Position numbers and translations under genes: made by a program. From Symbiodinium natans (lineage: Eukaryota > Sar > Dinophyceae > Suessiales > Symbiodiniaceae), in contig CAJNDS010002136.1 of assembly GCA_905221605.1 (NCBI GenBank), positions 583,454-647,453 on the forward strand: a DNA stretch of 64,000 nt, in the 5' to 3' direction. Below, one piece after another: positions 33,401 through 64,000 of this stretch; the first letter of the stretch is position 1, and each line of letters starts with the position of its first letter. Under the pieces are notes generated by a model, which worked only from the letters and a program-made list of their open reading frames with translations, did no database searches and was not told the origin of the DNA.

Positions 33401-35651
33401 AGGCCGAGATCCAAGCCCGCACGCCTGTCTGGCCATACGCGAAGAGGCAGCAATGGAATCCATTCCAAGCATTGTCCAAGACACGCTGGCCAAAGCGGTC
33501 AAACCTCAGGCGTTTCTGGGCCCATCTTTAGGAGTCCTTAATCTTAGACGTGGCTTGGGTGTTGCCCTGGCTTTAAGCTACTGGAGGCTCTGGGGTTCTT
33601 GGGTTTGAGGGTTTTGGTGCTTCGGGACCTTACACGGCCTTGCACCCCTGAACTGCCTGAAGCCCAAACTCAACAAACCCTTTACCCCGCGGGCCTAAGC
33701 CCCAAGTCCCCCCTTTCAAGAAGGAACACCAGATCTACTGGAAGCCCGCATCCCTCCTGGCTAAAGGATCTGAGCTCCCCACACGTACCTCTGATCAGCA
33801 TATTTGCCTTGGCTGGCATAAGCTCCACATGCTCTTGTAAAAGCCCTGCACCATGTCAACTCCATTCAACTCCTTCTACCCTCAACTCGCCCCCGAACTC
33901 GACGGCAAGGCCGTAAAAACCCCGATAACCCAAAAAAGGAGTCCCCATAAACTTGGGAAAATCTTTCTCCCTGAGATCAAAACAGGGCCCCGCGGCTGTT
34001 GGGCACGGGACGGAGGTACCCAGTGCCGTCATCCTCGAAGCCGTCGTGACCTGCGAAAGAGCTGCGTGCCCTAAACCCGGAAAGAACCCCTAGCCCTGGA
34101 CCCTACACCTCCTGTACTCATGACATGCCCAACCCTAAACCCTAAACCCTAAACCCTAACCCTAAACCCTAAACCCTAGACCCTAAACCCTAAACCCTAA
34201 ACAAACGCAGCCACGGAGCTCCAAAACGACTCGTCGAAGGTGAACCTCGGATTCATTTGCTAAGTTGTTTTCCCGGCTTGGAATGGTATTTCGTACTGAG
34301 CGTTGAGAGGTTTATTTCATGGTTTGGAGAGTAACCTGAGGAGTGCGTTTCTCGTCCTATAGGGGTGCTGCGACAGGGAGGGGAACGTCTGAAACTGGTG
34401 TGTCAGATCCAGGTGCCGCCATGCGACGTCTTCTCATCGCCTGTGTCCACATTTCGGATCAGCGTGGTGGGCCCTGAGGATGTAAAGCTTTGCGTGCGTT
34501 TATAGTTGTGTCGGATTCAGGTGACGCATTCGCTGGTTTTGTGTGTGCAATTTGCATGGGCGACTTGCTGAGCTTCTCGAGCACTTTATGGTTTGGCTCG
34601 TAGGTTTCTTTGGTCTTGGGGGGGGCTGGCTTCGGCCTAGAGAGGCTCAGGGTGGTCACAACCTGGAGCTTGGCAGCCCGCGCCCAAGTCCTGAATTGTG
34701 AACGGAAGCCTCACTACCCCAACACCTTCACGTCTGTTGTCAGGTCATGACCTTGCAGCAAGTTGGGTTGTGCGGTGTAGCTCATGACCTTGCAGCAAGT
34801 TGGTAGGTTCATTTGGGTCGAGTGGCAGCTGCAGCGTAAAAAAGACAAGAAAGAAGCCTGGAGTACGCATGCCAGCCAAAATCAACGCATCATGCTCTGG
34901 CACAAACAAATTTGCATGAGAAGCCACCATAACAATACTCCGACTGCGACAGCAAGGATCCAATTAGAAAGGTCTGATGCTTGGGCCGAGTGCCGCTTGC
35001 AGACCACTCAGCAGCTAAACAACAGAAACCCAGATATCAAGTACACAAGCATTCGGCCCCGTGAAGTGGGCTTCGATTGTGCAGGGCCGTTTGGGGCCCC
35101 TGAAACCCTCCAAAGACAAACAAGAAGAGCCCCCACCACCCCCCACCCCCCCACCCCCCCACCCCCCCACCGCCCCACCCCCGACCACTAGAGCATATCT
35201 TCCGGGTCCGCCTTCCATGTCGATGCATCGCACCGCGTTCAGACCACGCTCGCGGTCGTTGAAGGGCCTGTCTCGGCGGCTTGGCCGCTTGGCCGCTTGG
35301 CAGCTTCGGGCTTGGAGCGTCAGGATTTCGGGCTTAGGGCTTCGAGATTAGGGGCCTAGCGTTCGGGGGCTGAAGGGGTTTGAGGGGGTTAGCTTCAAGG
35401 GGTTAAAGGGGTTCAAAGGGGTTCAAAGCGGTTCAAAGCAGTTCAAAGGGGCTCAAAGGATCTCAAAGGGGTTCAAGGATTAAGGCTAAGGATGTGCGTT
35501 CTGCAGGGCTCAGTGGCTTGGGGTGAGTTCGTGTTGGGGTGCAGAATACAAGGGGACGAGAGTTCGGTGGTCAGGCCGTGAATTTCTTTCCGTAAATTTC
35601 GGATGCCGGAAGCCTCACGCGAACGCCGACGACCACAGCTTCAGCTTCCAT
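349..35651 (-). CDS. Kinesin-3-like motor protein gene, about 48 exons, 3' part off the window
   Basis: A plus-end-directed type microtubule motor is expected from its family. Exons joined in phase on the minus strand give the kinesin order: N-terminal [31 protein letters not shown] (P-loop), [13 protein letters not shown] (switch I), VDLAGSEK (switch II), [30 protein letters not shown], and [17 protein letters not shown] neck coiled coil ([12 protein letters not shown]), the kinesin-3 signature LVNLNED-like MLVNLNED, an FHA domain and coiled-coil tail pieces follow. The FHA domain after the neck is the basis for placing it in kinesin-3. Start chosen: ATG at 35651, directly before the conserved beta-1 strand. 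Exons are 15-93 nt; donors are GT, GC or GA. One motor exon around loop GIIP and one after EIYNE are only weakly located, and the C-terminus lies left of position 349. Introns carry telomeric tracts and MITE-like elements. The family call is firm; tail exons are less certain. Confidence 0.85.
409..1827. other. Intron of the kinesin gene
   Basis: Holds TTTAGGG and CCCTAAA tracts (about 450-485, 633-710, 1630-1700, 1765-1800). No exon could be supported inside it. Confidence 0.4.
1828..1884 (-). CDS. Kinesin tail exon 47
   Basis: Reads [18 protein letters not shown] with AAAG acceptor and AG|GT donor; phase agrees with the preceding exon. Assignment to this gene rests on phase and strand only. 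Confidence 0.55.
3419..3760 (+). repeat. Longest interstitial TTTAGGG tract
   Basis: About 340 bp of TTTAGGG units with scattered variants (TGTAGGG, CTTAGGG). Interstitial, since unrelated sequence and gene exons lie on both sides. Confidence 0.95.
3957..4233. mobile_element. Inverted-repeat element (MITE-like)
   Basis: Left arm (about 3957-4016: actatacaag...ccctctattata) and right arm (about 4180-4233: aatataggggcc...ttttatagtat) are imperfect inverted repeats around a GC-rich centre. No transposase visible. Confidence 0.5.
4445..4539 (-). CDS. Kinesin tail exon 46
   Basis: Reads [20 protein letters not shown] and eleven more residues after CCTCAG|G. A cleanly bracketed exon: telomeric CCCTAAA adjoins its left end and TTTAGGG follows on the right. 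Confidence 0.7.
5162..5219 (-). CDS. Kinesin tail exon 45
   Basis: Reads [19 protein letters not shown] after TTAAG|G. Phases fit both neighbours (2 in, 0 out). Confidence 0.6.
5250..5381. mobile_element. MITE-like inverted repeat, A+T-rich centre
   Basis: Ends CTACcATTTccTTAA-GAACCCCC and GGGGGTTCTTAAGCAAATAGTAG are inverted repeats around an AT-rich centre. No coding capacity. Confidence 0.6.
5382..7449. other. Intron between tail exons 44 and 45
   Basis: Contains a half copy of a MITE-like element (5972-6048), a poly-G run near 6898-6914 and small CCCTAAA and TTTAGGG tracts. An open stretch at 6370-6470 on the plus strand looks coding but has no supporting partner exon. Confidence 0.4.
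5972..6048. mobile_element. MITE-like family B, half copy
   Basis: Left arm TTGGGATGTTCCCCCTTAGA and CCTTAATAGGGGTTATAGTA are present; the right arm is missing or decayed. Confidence 0.5.
7450..7530 (-). CDS. Kinesin tail exon 44, coiled coil
   Basis: Reads [20 protein letters not shown] and six more residues. The exon runs straight into a telomeric repeat whose GTTTAGGG supplies the GT donor. Confidence 0.65.
8000..8042 (-). CDS. Kinesin tail exon 43, coiled coil
   Basis: Reads [14 protein letters not shown] after CCGAG|G. The AG|GC end gives phase 1; a GC donor a few bases upstream would fit the next exon better. Confidence 0.6.
8281..8346 (-). CDS. Kinesin tail exon 42
   Basis: Reads [20 protein letters not shown] and VK between CTGCAG|G and AAG|GTAGGG, both canonical, with CCCTAAA on the left and TTTAGGG on the right. 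Confidence 0.72.
8360..8535 (+). repeat. TTTAGGG tract
   Basis: Telomeric-type heptamers immediately right of exon 42, i.e. at the 3' (acceptor) end of the preceding intron, where the transcript reads CCCTAAA. Confidence 0.93.
9347..9398 (-). CDS. Possible kinesin tail exon 41
   Basis: Reads [17 protein letters not shown] in the frame allowed by the neighbouring phases; GGAG acceptor, GC donor. A second frame is also open, so this is tentative. Confidence 0.42.
9590..9645 (-). CDS. Kinesin tail exon 40
   Basis: Reads [18 protein letters not shown] plus AG, between CCCAG|G and AG|GT. It is in phase with the exon before and lies between CCCTAAA and TTTAGGG tracts. Confidence 0.65.
10368..10400 (-). 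CDS. Kinesin exon 39
   Basis: Reads [11 protein letters not shown], similar to the IDWEFAxxE helix that follows the FHA domain in kinesin-3. Boundaries GACAG|G and CAG|GT, phase 0. Confidence 0.75.
11369..11432 (-). CDS. Kinesin exon 38, FHA end
   Basis: Reads [20 protein letters not shown] and K between CGAG|G and AAG|GT. HxFxFxxP closes the kinesin-3 FHA domain. Confidence 0.88.
11863..11909 (-). CDS. Kinesin exon 37, FHA (GDRVIFG)
   Basis: Reads [15 protein letters not shown] plus AG, the L-x-x-GDRVxFG strand of FHA domains. The codon completes to GRHYFVF in the next exon. Confidence 0.88.
12147..12267 (+). repeat. TTTAGGG tract
   Basis: Near-perfect heptamer array in the intron between FHA exons 36 and 37. 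Confidence 0.93.
12343..12370 (-). CDS. Kinesin microexon 36
   Basis: Reads ICRQSEKPE. The phases of both neighbours require a start after one base and an end at phase 0, and this exon meets both (TTTGAG|G, GGAG|GC). Confidence 0.65.
13624..13691 (-). CDS. Kinesin exon 35, FHA (VNG)
   Basis: Reads [20 protein letters not shown] and NG plus AG. The FVNG turn is the expected FHA motif. Boundaries CAAG|G and AG|GA. Confidence 0.82.
14366..14461. mobile_element. MITE-like family C copy
   Basis: AAAATAGGGGTACCCCCTTT at the left and GGGGCACCCCCAATTTTTGG-like right end. Related copies lie near 27693-27786, 44276-44366, 6667-6748, 26157-26236, 9757-9850 and 62967-63070. Confidence 0.5.
14597..14662 (-). 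CDS. Kinesin exon 34, FHA core
   Basis: Reads [20 protein letters not shown] and TA. The I-x-L-G-x-GVxRxHA pattern is the conserved FHA phosphopeptide-binding loop and histidine. Bracketed by CCCTAAA and TTTAGGG tracts. Confidence 0.82.
14700..15270 (+). repeat. Three TTTAGGG tracts in one short intron
   Basis: Arrays at about 14712-14835, 14928-14996 and 15108-15270 fill most of the 620-bp intron between exons 33 and 34. This intron has no opposing CCCTAAA tract, an exception to the usual bracket. Confidence 0.9.
15285..15332 (-). CDS. Kinesin exon 33, proline-rich linker
   Basis: Reads [16 protein letters not shown], phase 0 at both ends, after CAAG|G and before a GC donor. It leads directly into the core FHA motif exon. 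Confidence 0.55.
15429..15478 (-). CDS. Kinesin exon 32, linker
   Basis: Reads [16 protein letters not shown] between CGAAG|G and GAG|GT. Proline-rich linker in the FHA insertion, recognised by splice sites and phase rather than by homology. Confidence 0.5.
15889..15940 (-). CDS. Kinesin exon 31, acidic insertion
   Basis: Reads [16 protein letters not shown] after CCTCAG|G. The donor could be the AG|GT shown or a GA four bases upstream; the latter fits the next exon's phase. Confidence 0.55.
16138..16200 (-). CDS. Kinesin exon 30, acidic FHA insertion
   Basis: Codes an alternating Asp/Ser run ([18 protein letters not shown]) between CCCAG|G and GGAG|GC. It is in phase on both sides and forms the start of an insertion inside the FHA domain. 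Confidence 0.65.
16907..16973 (-). CDS. Kinesin exon 29, FHA start
   Basis: Reads [20 protein letters not shown] and GV. TIG corresponds to the first FHA turn. The 3' boundary (GA donor) is chosen for phase; a GT two codons upstream also fits. Confidence 0.7.
17353..17508. repeat. GC-rich minisatellite (GCGGAGGGC)n
   Basis: Tandem 9-10-mers GCGGAGGGC, GCGGAGGCGC. Long ORFs on both strands here are Arg/Ala/Pro-rich by-products. Confidence 0.9.
17998..18012 (-). CDS. Kinesin 15-nt microexon 28 (VNLNE)
   Basis: Only 15 nt, coding VNLNE between GCCGAG|G and GAG|GTTCG. It joins DKTLTG in the next exon to make VNLNEDKTLTG, the opening of the kinesin-3 FHA domain. Confidence 0.6.
18250..18306 (-). 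CDS. Kinesin exon 27
   Basis: Reads [19 protein letters not shown] after GAGAG|G. With a GC donor after the CTG codon it joins the next microexon to give QPMLVNLNED, close to the kinesin-3 PHLVNLNED signature. Confidence 0.65.
18903..18952 (-). CDS. Kinesin exon 26, coiled coil
   Basis: Reads [16 protein letters not shown], like the SWEEKL helix before the FHA domain of kinesin-3. The exon lies between CCCTAAA and TTTAGGG tracts and ends at a GT formed by a GGGTTT repeat. Confidence 0.8.
19206..19332. mobile_element. MITE-like family A, copy 1
   Basis: Ends TACTTGGAGGTTTCATAGCA and TACCATGAACCTCAACAAGTA are inverted repeats. Three further copies in the window share the ends and an internal GTACTTATAACCATATTA segment. 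Confidence 0.7.
19353..19574 (+). repeat. CCCTAAA tract abutting exon 25
   Basis: About 200 bp of CCCTAAA units end at the exon. In the transcript this is TTTAGGG right after the donor. Confidence 0.93.
19575..19662 (-). CDS. Kinesin exon 25, coiled coil
   Basis: Reads [20 protein letters not shown] and nine further residues with heptad-like spacing. It starts after TTCAG|G; the phase-1 end fits the next exon. Confidence 0.75.
19675..19850. repeat. A+T-rich low-complexity stretch
   Basis: ATT/TTAT-type low-complexity sequence in a kinesin intron; no exon seen. Confidence 0.7.
20587..20679 (-). CDS. Kinesin exon 24, neck coiled coil
   Basis: Reads [20 protein letters not shown] and eleven further residues, the neck helix. 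The intron that follows appears to start with the telomeric repeat itself (GTTTAGGG used as GT donor). Bracketed by CCCTAAA and TTTAGGG tracts. Confidence 0.87.
20735..20950 (+). repeat. TTTAGGG tract
   Basis: Array on the acceptor side of neck exon 24, opposite the CCCTAAA tract at 20540-20588. Confidence 0.93.
21591..21621 (-). CDS. Kinesin microexon 23, neck linker
   Basis: Reads [10 protein letters not shown], the VNEDP-like neck linker of kinesin-3, between CGCAG|G and CAG|GC. Confidence 0.88.
21832..21878 (-). CDS. Kinesin exon 22 ([11 protein letters not shown])
   Basis: Reads [15 protein letters not shown] plus AA, the last motor helix. The codon is completed across a GA-donor intron to give [13 protein letters not shown]. 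Confidence 0.93.
22243..22369. mobile_element. MITE-like family A, copy 2
   Basis: TACTTGGAGGTTCATGGTAC at the left and GTACCATGAACCCCCAAGTA at the right, nearly perfect 20-bp terminal inverted repeats, 127 bp overall. Confidence 0.78.
22552..22588 (-). CDS. Kinesin exon 21
   Basis: Reads [12 protein letters not shown] between GTGCAG|G and a GA donor. It links SKTIM to ETLSTLRYA exactly as in known motors. Confidence 0.88.
23096..23177 (-). CDS. Kinesin exon 20 ([10 protein letters not shown])
   Basis: Reads [20 protein letters not shown], then GSSKTI and two bases. This is the [12 protein letters not shown] helix that contacts microtubules. The split codon continues as MICALSP. Confidence 0.93.
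23190..23333 (+). repeat. TTTAGGG tract
   Basis: Twenty or so nearly perfect heptamers just right of the [11 protein letters not shown] exon. Confidence 0.93.
23858..23929 (-). CDS. Kinesin exon 19
   Basis: Reads [20 protein letters not shown] and three more residues, following the LG of the previous exon as in LGNVIxAL. It ends before GTGAGT, a strong donor. Confidence 0.85.
24122..24158 (-). CDS. Kinesin exon 18 (INKSLSALG)
   Basis: Reads [12 protein letters not shown] plus one base, the conserved INKSL helix after switch II. Boundaries CCAG|G and a GC donor. Confidence 0.9.
24467..24502 (-). CDS. Kinesin microexon 17
   Basis: Reads [12 protein letters not shown], which fits exactly between GSEK and EGSHINKSL. 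The exon sits alone between a CCCTAAA tract (24376-24440) and a TTTAGGG tract (24509-24545) and was found by that bracket. GA donor. Confidence 0.88.
24954..24977 (-). CDS. Kinesin microexon 16, switch II
   Basis: A 24-nt exon that codes exactly VDLAGSEK, the switch II motif. It lies between TGAG|G and AAG|GC. The preceding exon ends SMINL, so the join is the canonical INLVDLAGSE. Confidence 0.88.
25398..25412. repeat. Poly-G run
   Basis: About 15 Gs, followed by G-rich sequence, in the intron between exons 15 and 16. Confidence 0.9.
25660..25701 (-). CDS. Kinesin exon 15
   Basis: Reads [14 protein letters not shown], the strand leading into switch II, between CCCAG|G and a GC donor, phase 0 at both ends. 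Confidence 0.85.
26491..26568 (-). CDS. Kinesin exon 14, switch I
   Basis: Contains [20 protein letters not shown], the NxxSSR switch I motif that senses nucleotide. It ends TTCAAG before a GC donor. The 5' boundary is either 26568 (in phase with a GT-donor exon 13) or 26561. Confidence 0.9.
26569..28063. other. Intron between kinesin exons 13 and 14
   Basis: Includes GGGCTTCA decamer repeats (26585-26680), TTTAGGG (26685-26760), CCCTAAA (26930-26990, 27932-28015) and a family C element. No exon was supported. Confidence 0.5.
27693..27786. mobile_element. MITE-like family C copy
   Basis: TTAGGGTACCTCATTGGGGTCC then GGGAATCCTACTATTTGGGG and a right end AGATTTTCGTAAACCCCC; the centre closely matches the copy at 44276-44366. 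Confidence 0.55.
28064..28102 (-). CDS. Kinesin exon 13
   Basis: Reads [13 protein letters not shown], the helix just before switch I. It is bracketed by CCCTAAA (27930-28015) and TTTAGGG (from 28135). The GT donor follows the CGA arginine codon. Confidence 0.8.
28544..28597 (-). CDS. Kinesin exon 12
   Basis: Reads [18 protein letters not shown], matching the LGxYVxGL segment after the REx motif in kinesins. Boundaries GAGAG|G and AG|GC; phase 0 at both ends. Confidence 0.85.
28939..29126. mobile_element. MITE-like family A, copy 3 with telomeric insertion
   Basis: Same ends as the other copies, but a run of CCCTAAA units (about 29048-29090) interrupts it. This shows telomeric repeats entering a pre-existing element. 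Confidence 0.7.
29155..29184 (-). CDS. Possible kinesin exon 11
   Basis: Reads [10 protein letters not shown] after ACCCAG|G and before a GC donor. Phase 0 at both ends fits its neighbours, and kinesins have a DLL-P stretch here. The following LKVRE motif was not found. Confidence 0.4.
29371..29473. mobile_element. MITE-like family B, best copy
   Basis: About 103 bp, almost one long palindrome: TTGGGATGTTCCCTTATACT at the left and AGTATAAG...GAACATCCCAA at the right, with AGTCCTTAATTGGGATTATA internally. Confidence 0.78.
29968..30082. mobile_element. MITE-like family A, copy 4
   Basis: TACTTGGTAACC...GGGTACCCTGAACCTCCAAGTA with the shared internal segment; in the intron between exons 10 and 11/12. 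Confidence 0.7.
31212..31251 (-). CDS. Kinesin exon 10 (EIYNE)
   Basis: Reads [13 protein letters not shown], the near-invariant VSxxEIYNE strand and helix of kinesin motors. Boundaries CCCCAG|G and AG|GT are canonical. Confidence 0.92.
31653..31696 (-). CDS. Kinesin exon 9 (EIFRRI)
   Basis: Reads [14 protein letters not shown] plus AG, between AAAG|G and a GT donor. The split codon joins it to [13 protein letters not shown] in the next exon. Confidence 0.85.
32039..32064 (-). CDS. Possible kinesin exon 8 (TIPQS)
   Basis: Reads PRRTIPQS, similar to the GIIPQ loop that precedes the EIF helix in kinesins, with AG before and a GA donor after. Its phase fits the next exon but not the preceding one, so it is tentative. 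Confidence 0.35.
32379..32473. mobile_element. MITE-like family B copy
   Basis: CCTAATAGGGATTATAGTAG...TAATCCCTACTAAGGACTGT with degenerate outer ends. Confidence 0.62.
33077..33120 (-). CDS. Kinesin exon 7, P-loop
   Basis: Completes [13 protein letters not shown], the ATP-binding P-loop, with alanine where most kinesins have serine (GSGK). The exon is bracketed by a CCCTAAA tract on the left and a TTTAGGG tract on the right. The donor is read as GA; the exact end is uncertain by a few bases. Confidence 0.88.
33425..33504 (-). CDS. Kinesin exon 6, up to the P-loop
   Basis: Reads [19 protein letters not shown], then LFAYGQT and one base, between CTGAG|G and a GC donor. The GYN-like NGF followed by FAYGQTG is diagnostic of kinesin motors. 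The junction to the next exon falls inside the P-loop glycine codon. Confidence 0.92.
33789..33822 (-). CDS. Kinesin exon 5 (YASQ)
   Basis: Reads [10 protein letters not shown] and ends CAGAG before GTACGTG, a good GT donor. YASQ followed by a Y and D is typical of kinesin-3 motors just before the P-loop region. Confidence 0.75.
34214..34245 (-). CDS. Kinesin exon 4 ([10 protein letters not shown])
   Basis: Starts after CCGAG|G and reads [10 protein letters not shown], the conserved F-x-FD strand. The 3' boundary is uncertain: a GT lies after the TCC serine codon, but the phase does not fit the most likely start of the next exon. Confidence 0.75.
34428..34473 (-). CDS. Kinesin exon 3
   Basis: Reads [15 protein letters not shown] plus AC, after CTCAG and before a GT donor. 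Completing the split codon gives [11 protein letters not shown] across the next junction, as in KIF1-type motors. Confidence 0.82.
35212..35267 (-). CDS. Kinesin exon 2
   Basis: After an AG acceptor (GACAG|G) it reads [18 protein letters not shown], the RPFNxRE motif of kinesin motors. It ends AAG before a GC donor, phase 1, matching the next exon. Confidence 0.88.
35385..35475. repeat. GGGGTTCAAA decamer repeat
   Basis: Eight or so imperfect copies of AAAGGGGTTC in the first kinesin intron. Confidence 0.85.
35614..35651 (-). CDS. Kinesin exon 1, start codon
   Basis: Reads [12 protein letters not shown] plus two bases, ending GTGAG before a GC donor (positions 35613-35612). Joined to the next exon it gives VGVRVRPFNDRE, the first strand of the kinesin motor. 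The ATG is only 12 residues before it, short but normal for kinesins. Confidence 0.8.
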
Positions 35652-37173
35652 GGCATCGGGAGGTCTTTGCCAACACTCGGAGTGCTGTGCTGACTACAAG
35701 CCGCAACCGTTTGAACCCCAAACCGTTGAAACGTGTTGGAGTTGAGGAACTTGGGCTTTAACCCGGCTTGGAGCGCCTTGTGTGGTTTGGCACCTAAACC
35801 CTACCCTAAACCCTAAACCTTAGGGGTCAAGATGGTTCAAGGCTGTTGTGCCCTTTTGCGGGGACTCACGGTCCAGGGCTTCGATGCCACGGCGGAGTTC
35901 GGGCCGGGTCGGCGGTTTAGGGTTTAGGGTTTAGGGTTTGGGGTTTGGGGTTTGGGGTTTGGGGTTTAGGGTTCAGGGTTTAGGGTTTAGGGTTTAGGGT
36001 TTAGGGTTTAGGGTTTAGCATTTAGGGTTTAGGGGTTAGGGTTTAGGGTTTAACGGGGTTCACCACTTTGGGTTTAGGGTTTGGGATTTATGGCTCGTGG
36101 GGGTTAGGATGTTGTGGTGCTTGTGGATTTGATGATAGAGGAGTTAATCACGCTTCAGCTCTCAAAACGAGGACCTCAGATGCAAGCCGGAGCATGTCGT
36201 AACGGTGCATGAATCAAGGCTCACACGGAACACCCCAAAGCTGAAACCCGAAACCCCAAACCCGAAACCCGAAACCCGAAACCCGAACCCGAAACCCGAA
36301 ACCCGAAACCCGAAGCGGCAAACCCGAAAGGGCCCTGAAGTCCAACTCGCATCGAGGAATGACAGGAAAGGTTCAAGGTTCTGGCCTTTTTGCCAAGGGC
36401 AAACACCATGGCGCAAAGATCCCGAGTTTCTTGCAGCAATTTTCTGCTAGCACCCCGAGCCTTAAGGCTGGGGGGCACGCAGTAAAGCTGCTGCCTATGT
36501 CACGCGATGCCTTCATCAAAGGTGTTGGGAAAGCCCATGGTGAGCGGCCGTCGCGCCCGTAAACCTAAAGCCTTGACTTAGAAGCTGAATACCCTAGCCC
36601 AAAAAAGGGCTAACCTTCTATAGATAGTAGAATTCTATACCACCAGAAAGTTTAAAGATGAACTACCCAGCCTTTAAGTTGAAGGCGTCACAGGTTGCTG
36701 CTTGGGTGCTTGCCGACCACCGCGCAAGTCCCAATGAAATCGGCGGTGTCCACAAAGAGTGAGGCAAGCAAGCATCAGCAGTTAAAGCACATAGGGGGCC
36801 GTGGAGAACCCCCAAACCTCATGCCCCGTAAGATCTGCATATTTCTAGGTGTGGGTTTTCCGGCCCCTAGGACATTTACACTGCACGGCTGCATCACAAA
36901 GAGCAGCGGCACAACACTTGCTGACGCCAAGCACAACCAATTCTTGATTCTGCCGCGCCTGCATCGTTATCACTTTGAGAACGGGGCCATGAAAGCCACT
37001 GCTTTCGCATGTGGCGACCCAAGCCGACCATTGGAAAAACTACAAATGCCGCTAGGCTCCCAGGCGTTCATGGTCGCTCAGTCCTTCGCTGACGTGACAT
37101 TCTCTTGAGGGGCACCTGGTAGTACAGCACAGAACTCTCGTGCCCTCACGTCGTGGCTCGCGACCGACTGAAC
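35652..37173. other. Intergenic region between the two minus-strand genes
   Basis: Contains CCCTAAA (35793-35818), TTTAGGG (35911-36058) and a CCCGAAA variant array (36240-36315). The bracketed segment 35830-35905 may be an exon (in minus sense ALD before GTGAGT, or a short C-terminal exon ending in TGA near 35846); neither can be assigned. No promoter motif is recognisable. Confidence 0.4.
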
Positions 37174-63175
<26,002 letters not shown>

Positions 63176-63196
63176 CTGGGTGTGTCCGAGTTTGTG

Positions 63197-63260
63197 GGGG
63201 TGTGTGTGTGGGTGTGTGTGTGTGTGTGTGTCTCTGTGTGTGTGTGTCTCTGTGTGTGTG

Positions 63261-63311
<51 letters not shown>

Positions 63312-64000
63312 GTCTGTCTGTCTGTCTCTGTCTGTCTGTCTCTGTCTGTCTGTCTCTGTCTGTCTGTCTCTGTCTGTCTGTCTCTGTCTGTCTGTCTCTG
63401 TCTGTCTGTCTCTGTCTCTCTGTCTGTCTCTGTCTCTGTCTGTCTGTCTGTCTCTGTCTGTCTGTCTCTGTCTGTCTGTCTCTGTCTGTCTGTCTCTGTC
63501 TGTCTGTCTCTGTCTGTCTGTGTCTGTCTGTCTGTCTGTCTGTCTGTGTCTGTCTGTCTGTGTCTGTCTGTCTGTGTCTGTCTGTCTGTGTCTGTCTGTC
63601 TGTGTCTGTCTGTCTGTGTCTGTCTGTCTGTGTCTGTCTGTCTGTGTCTGTCTGTGTGTGTCTGTCTGTGTGTGTCTGTCTGTGTGTGTCTGTCTGTGTG
63701 TGTCTGTCTGTGTGTGTCTGTCTGTGTGTGTCTGTCTGTGTGTGTGTCTGTCTGTCTGTCTGTGTCTGTCTGTCTGTGTCTGTCTGTCTGTGTCTGTCTG
63801 TCTGTGTCTGTCTGTCTGTGTCTGTCTGTGTGTGTCTGTCTGTCTGTGTCTCTCTGTCTGTGTCTGTCTGTGTGTGTCTGTCTGTGTGTGTCTGTCTGTG
63901 TGTGTCTGTCTGTGTGTGTCTGTCTGTGTGTGTCTGTCTGTGTGTGTCTGTCTGTGTGTGTCTGGCTGTGTGTGTCTGCCTGTGTGTGTCTCTCTCTGTG
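63197..64000. repeat. (TGTC/TG)n microsatellite array to the window edge
   Basis: About 800 bp of TGTC and TG units in changing higher-order patterns (TCTGTCTGTCTC, then TGTGTGTCTGTC). It lies in the intron upstream of the GAIN exon. Confidence 0.97.

Noticed and set aside
63197-64000. CRISPR-like array
   Set aside because: Simple TGTC/TG microsatellite without distinct spacers, in a eukaryotic genome.

Overview
The window looks like nuclear DNA of a dinoflagellate, most likely of the Suessiales/Symbiodiniaceae type (inference). Three things support this: protein exons of only 15-270 nt; introns with GT, GC or GA donors next to AG|G acceptors; and plant/alveolate-type telomeric repeats (TTTAGGG/CCCTAAA) scattered inside introns. 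The six-frame ORFs hide the genes because the exons are so short. I rebuilt the genes by reading minus-strand exons between splice sites and checking that the reading phase carries across each junction.

Two large genes lie head-to-tail on the minus strand. At the right (63175 down to about 37174) is the C-terminal part of a polycystin-1-like membrane protein: the end of a GAIN domain, a GPS autocleavage motif, then a multi-pass membrane region and an acidic tail. At the left (ATG at 35651 down to at least 349, running off the window) is a kinesin-3-type motor. It has a complete-looking motor core (P-loop, switch I, switch II), a neck coiled coil, an FHA domain with an acidic insertion, and coiled-coil tail exons. 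About 48 exons are proposed for the kinesin and 17 for the membrane protein; most junctions agree in phase.

Inside one 15.2-kb intron of the polycystin-like gene sits a very large non-LTR retrotransposon (45475-58307, minus strand). It encodes a RING-H2 protein, a 2293-residue APE endonuclease/reverse transcriptase/RNase H protein, and a third Cys-rich ORF. Its 3' end is a (TC)n tail, its 5' end is a U2 snRNA 5' domain, and it is flanked by identical 249-bp direct repeats.

The remaining DNA is intron and intergenic sequence. It holds dozens of TTTAGGG/CCCTAAA tracts, several families of short inverted-repeat elements (MITE-like), GC-rich minisatellites and long microsatellites (GA, CA, TGTC). 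The telomeric tracts have a striking polarity: exons are usually bracketed by CCCTAAA on the left and TTTAGGG on the right in plus-strand view. In the transcript, such an intron begins with TTTAGGG and ends with CCCTAAA and could fold its two ends together. This polarity helped locate exons, such as the kinesin exon at 24467-24502.
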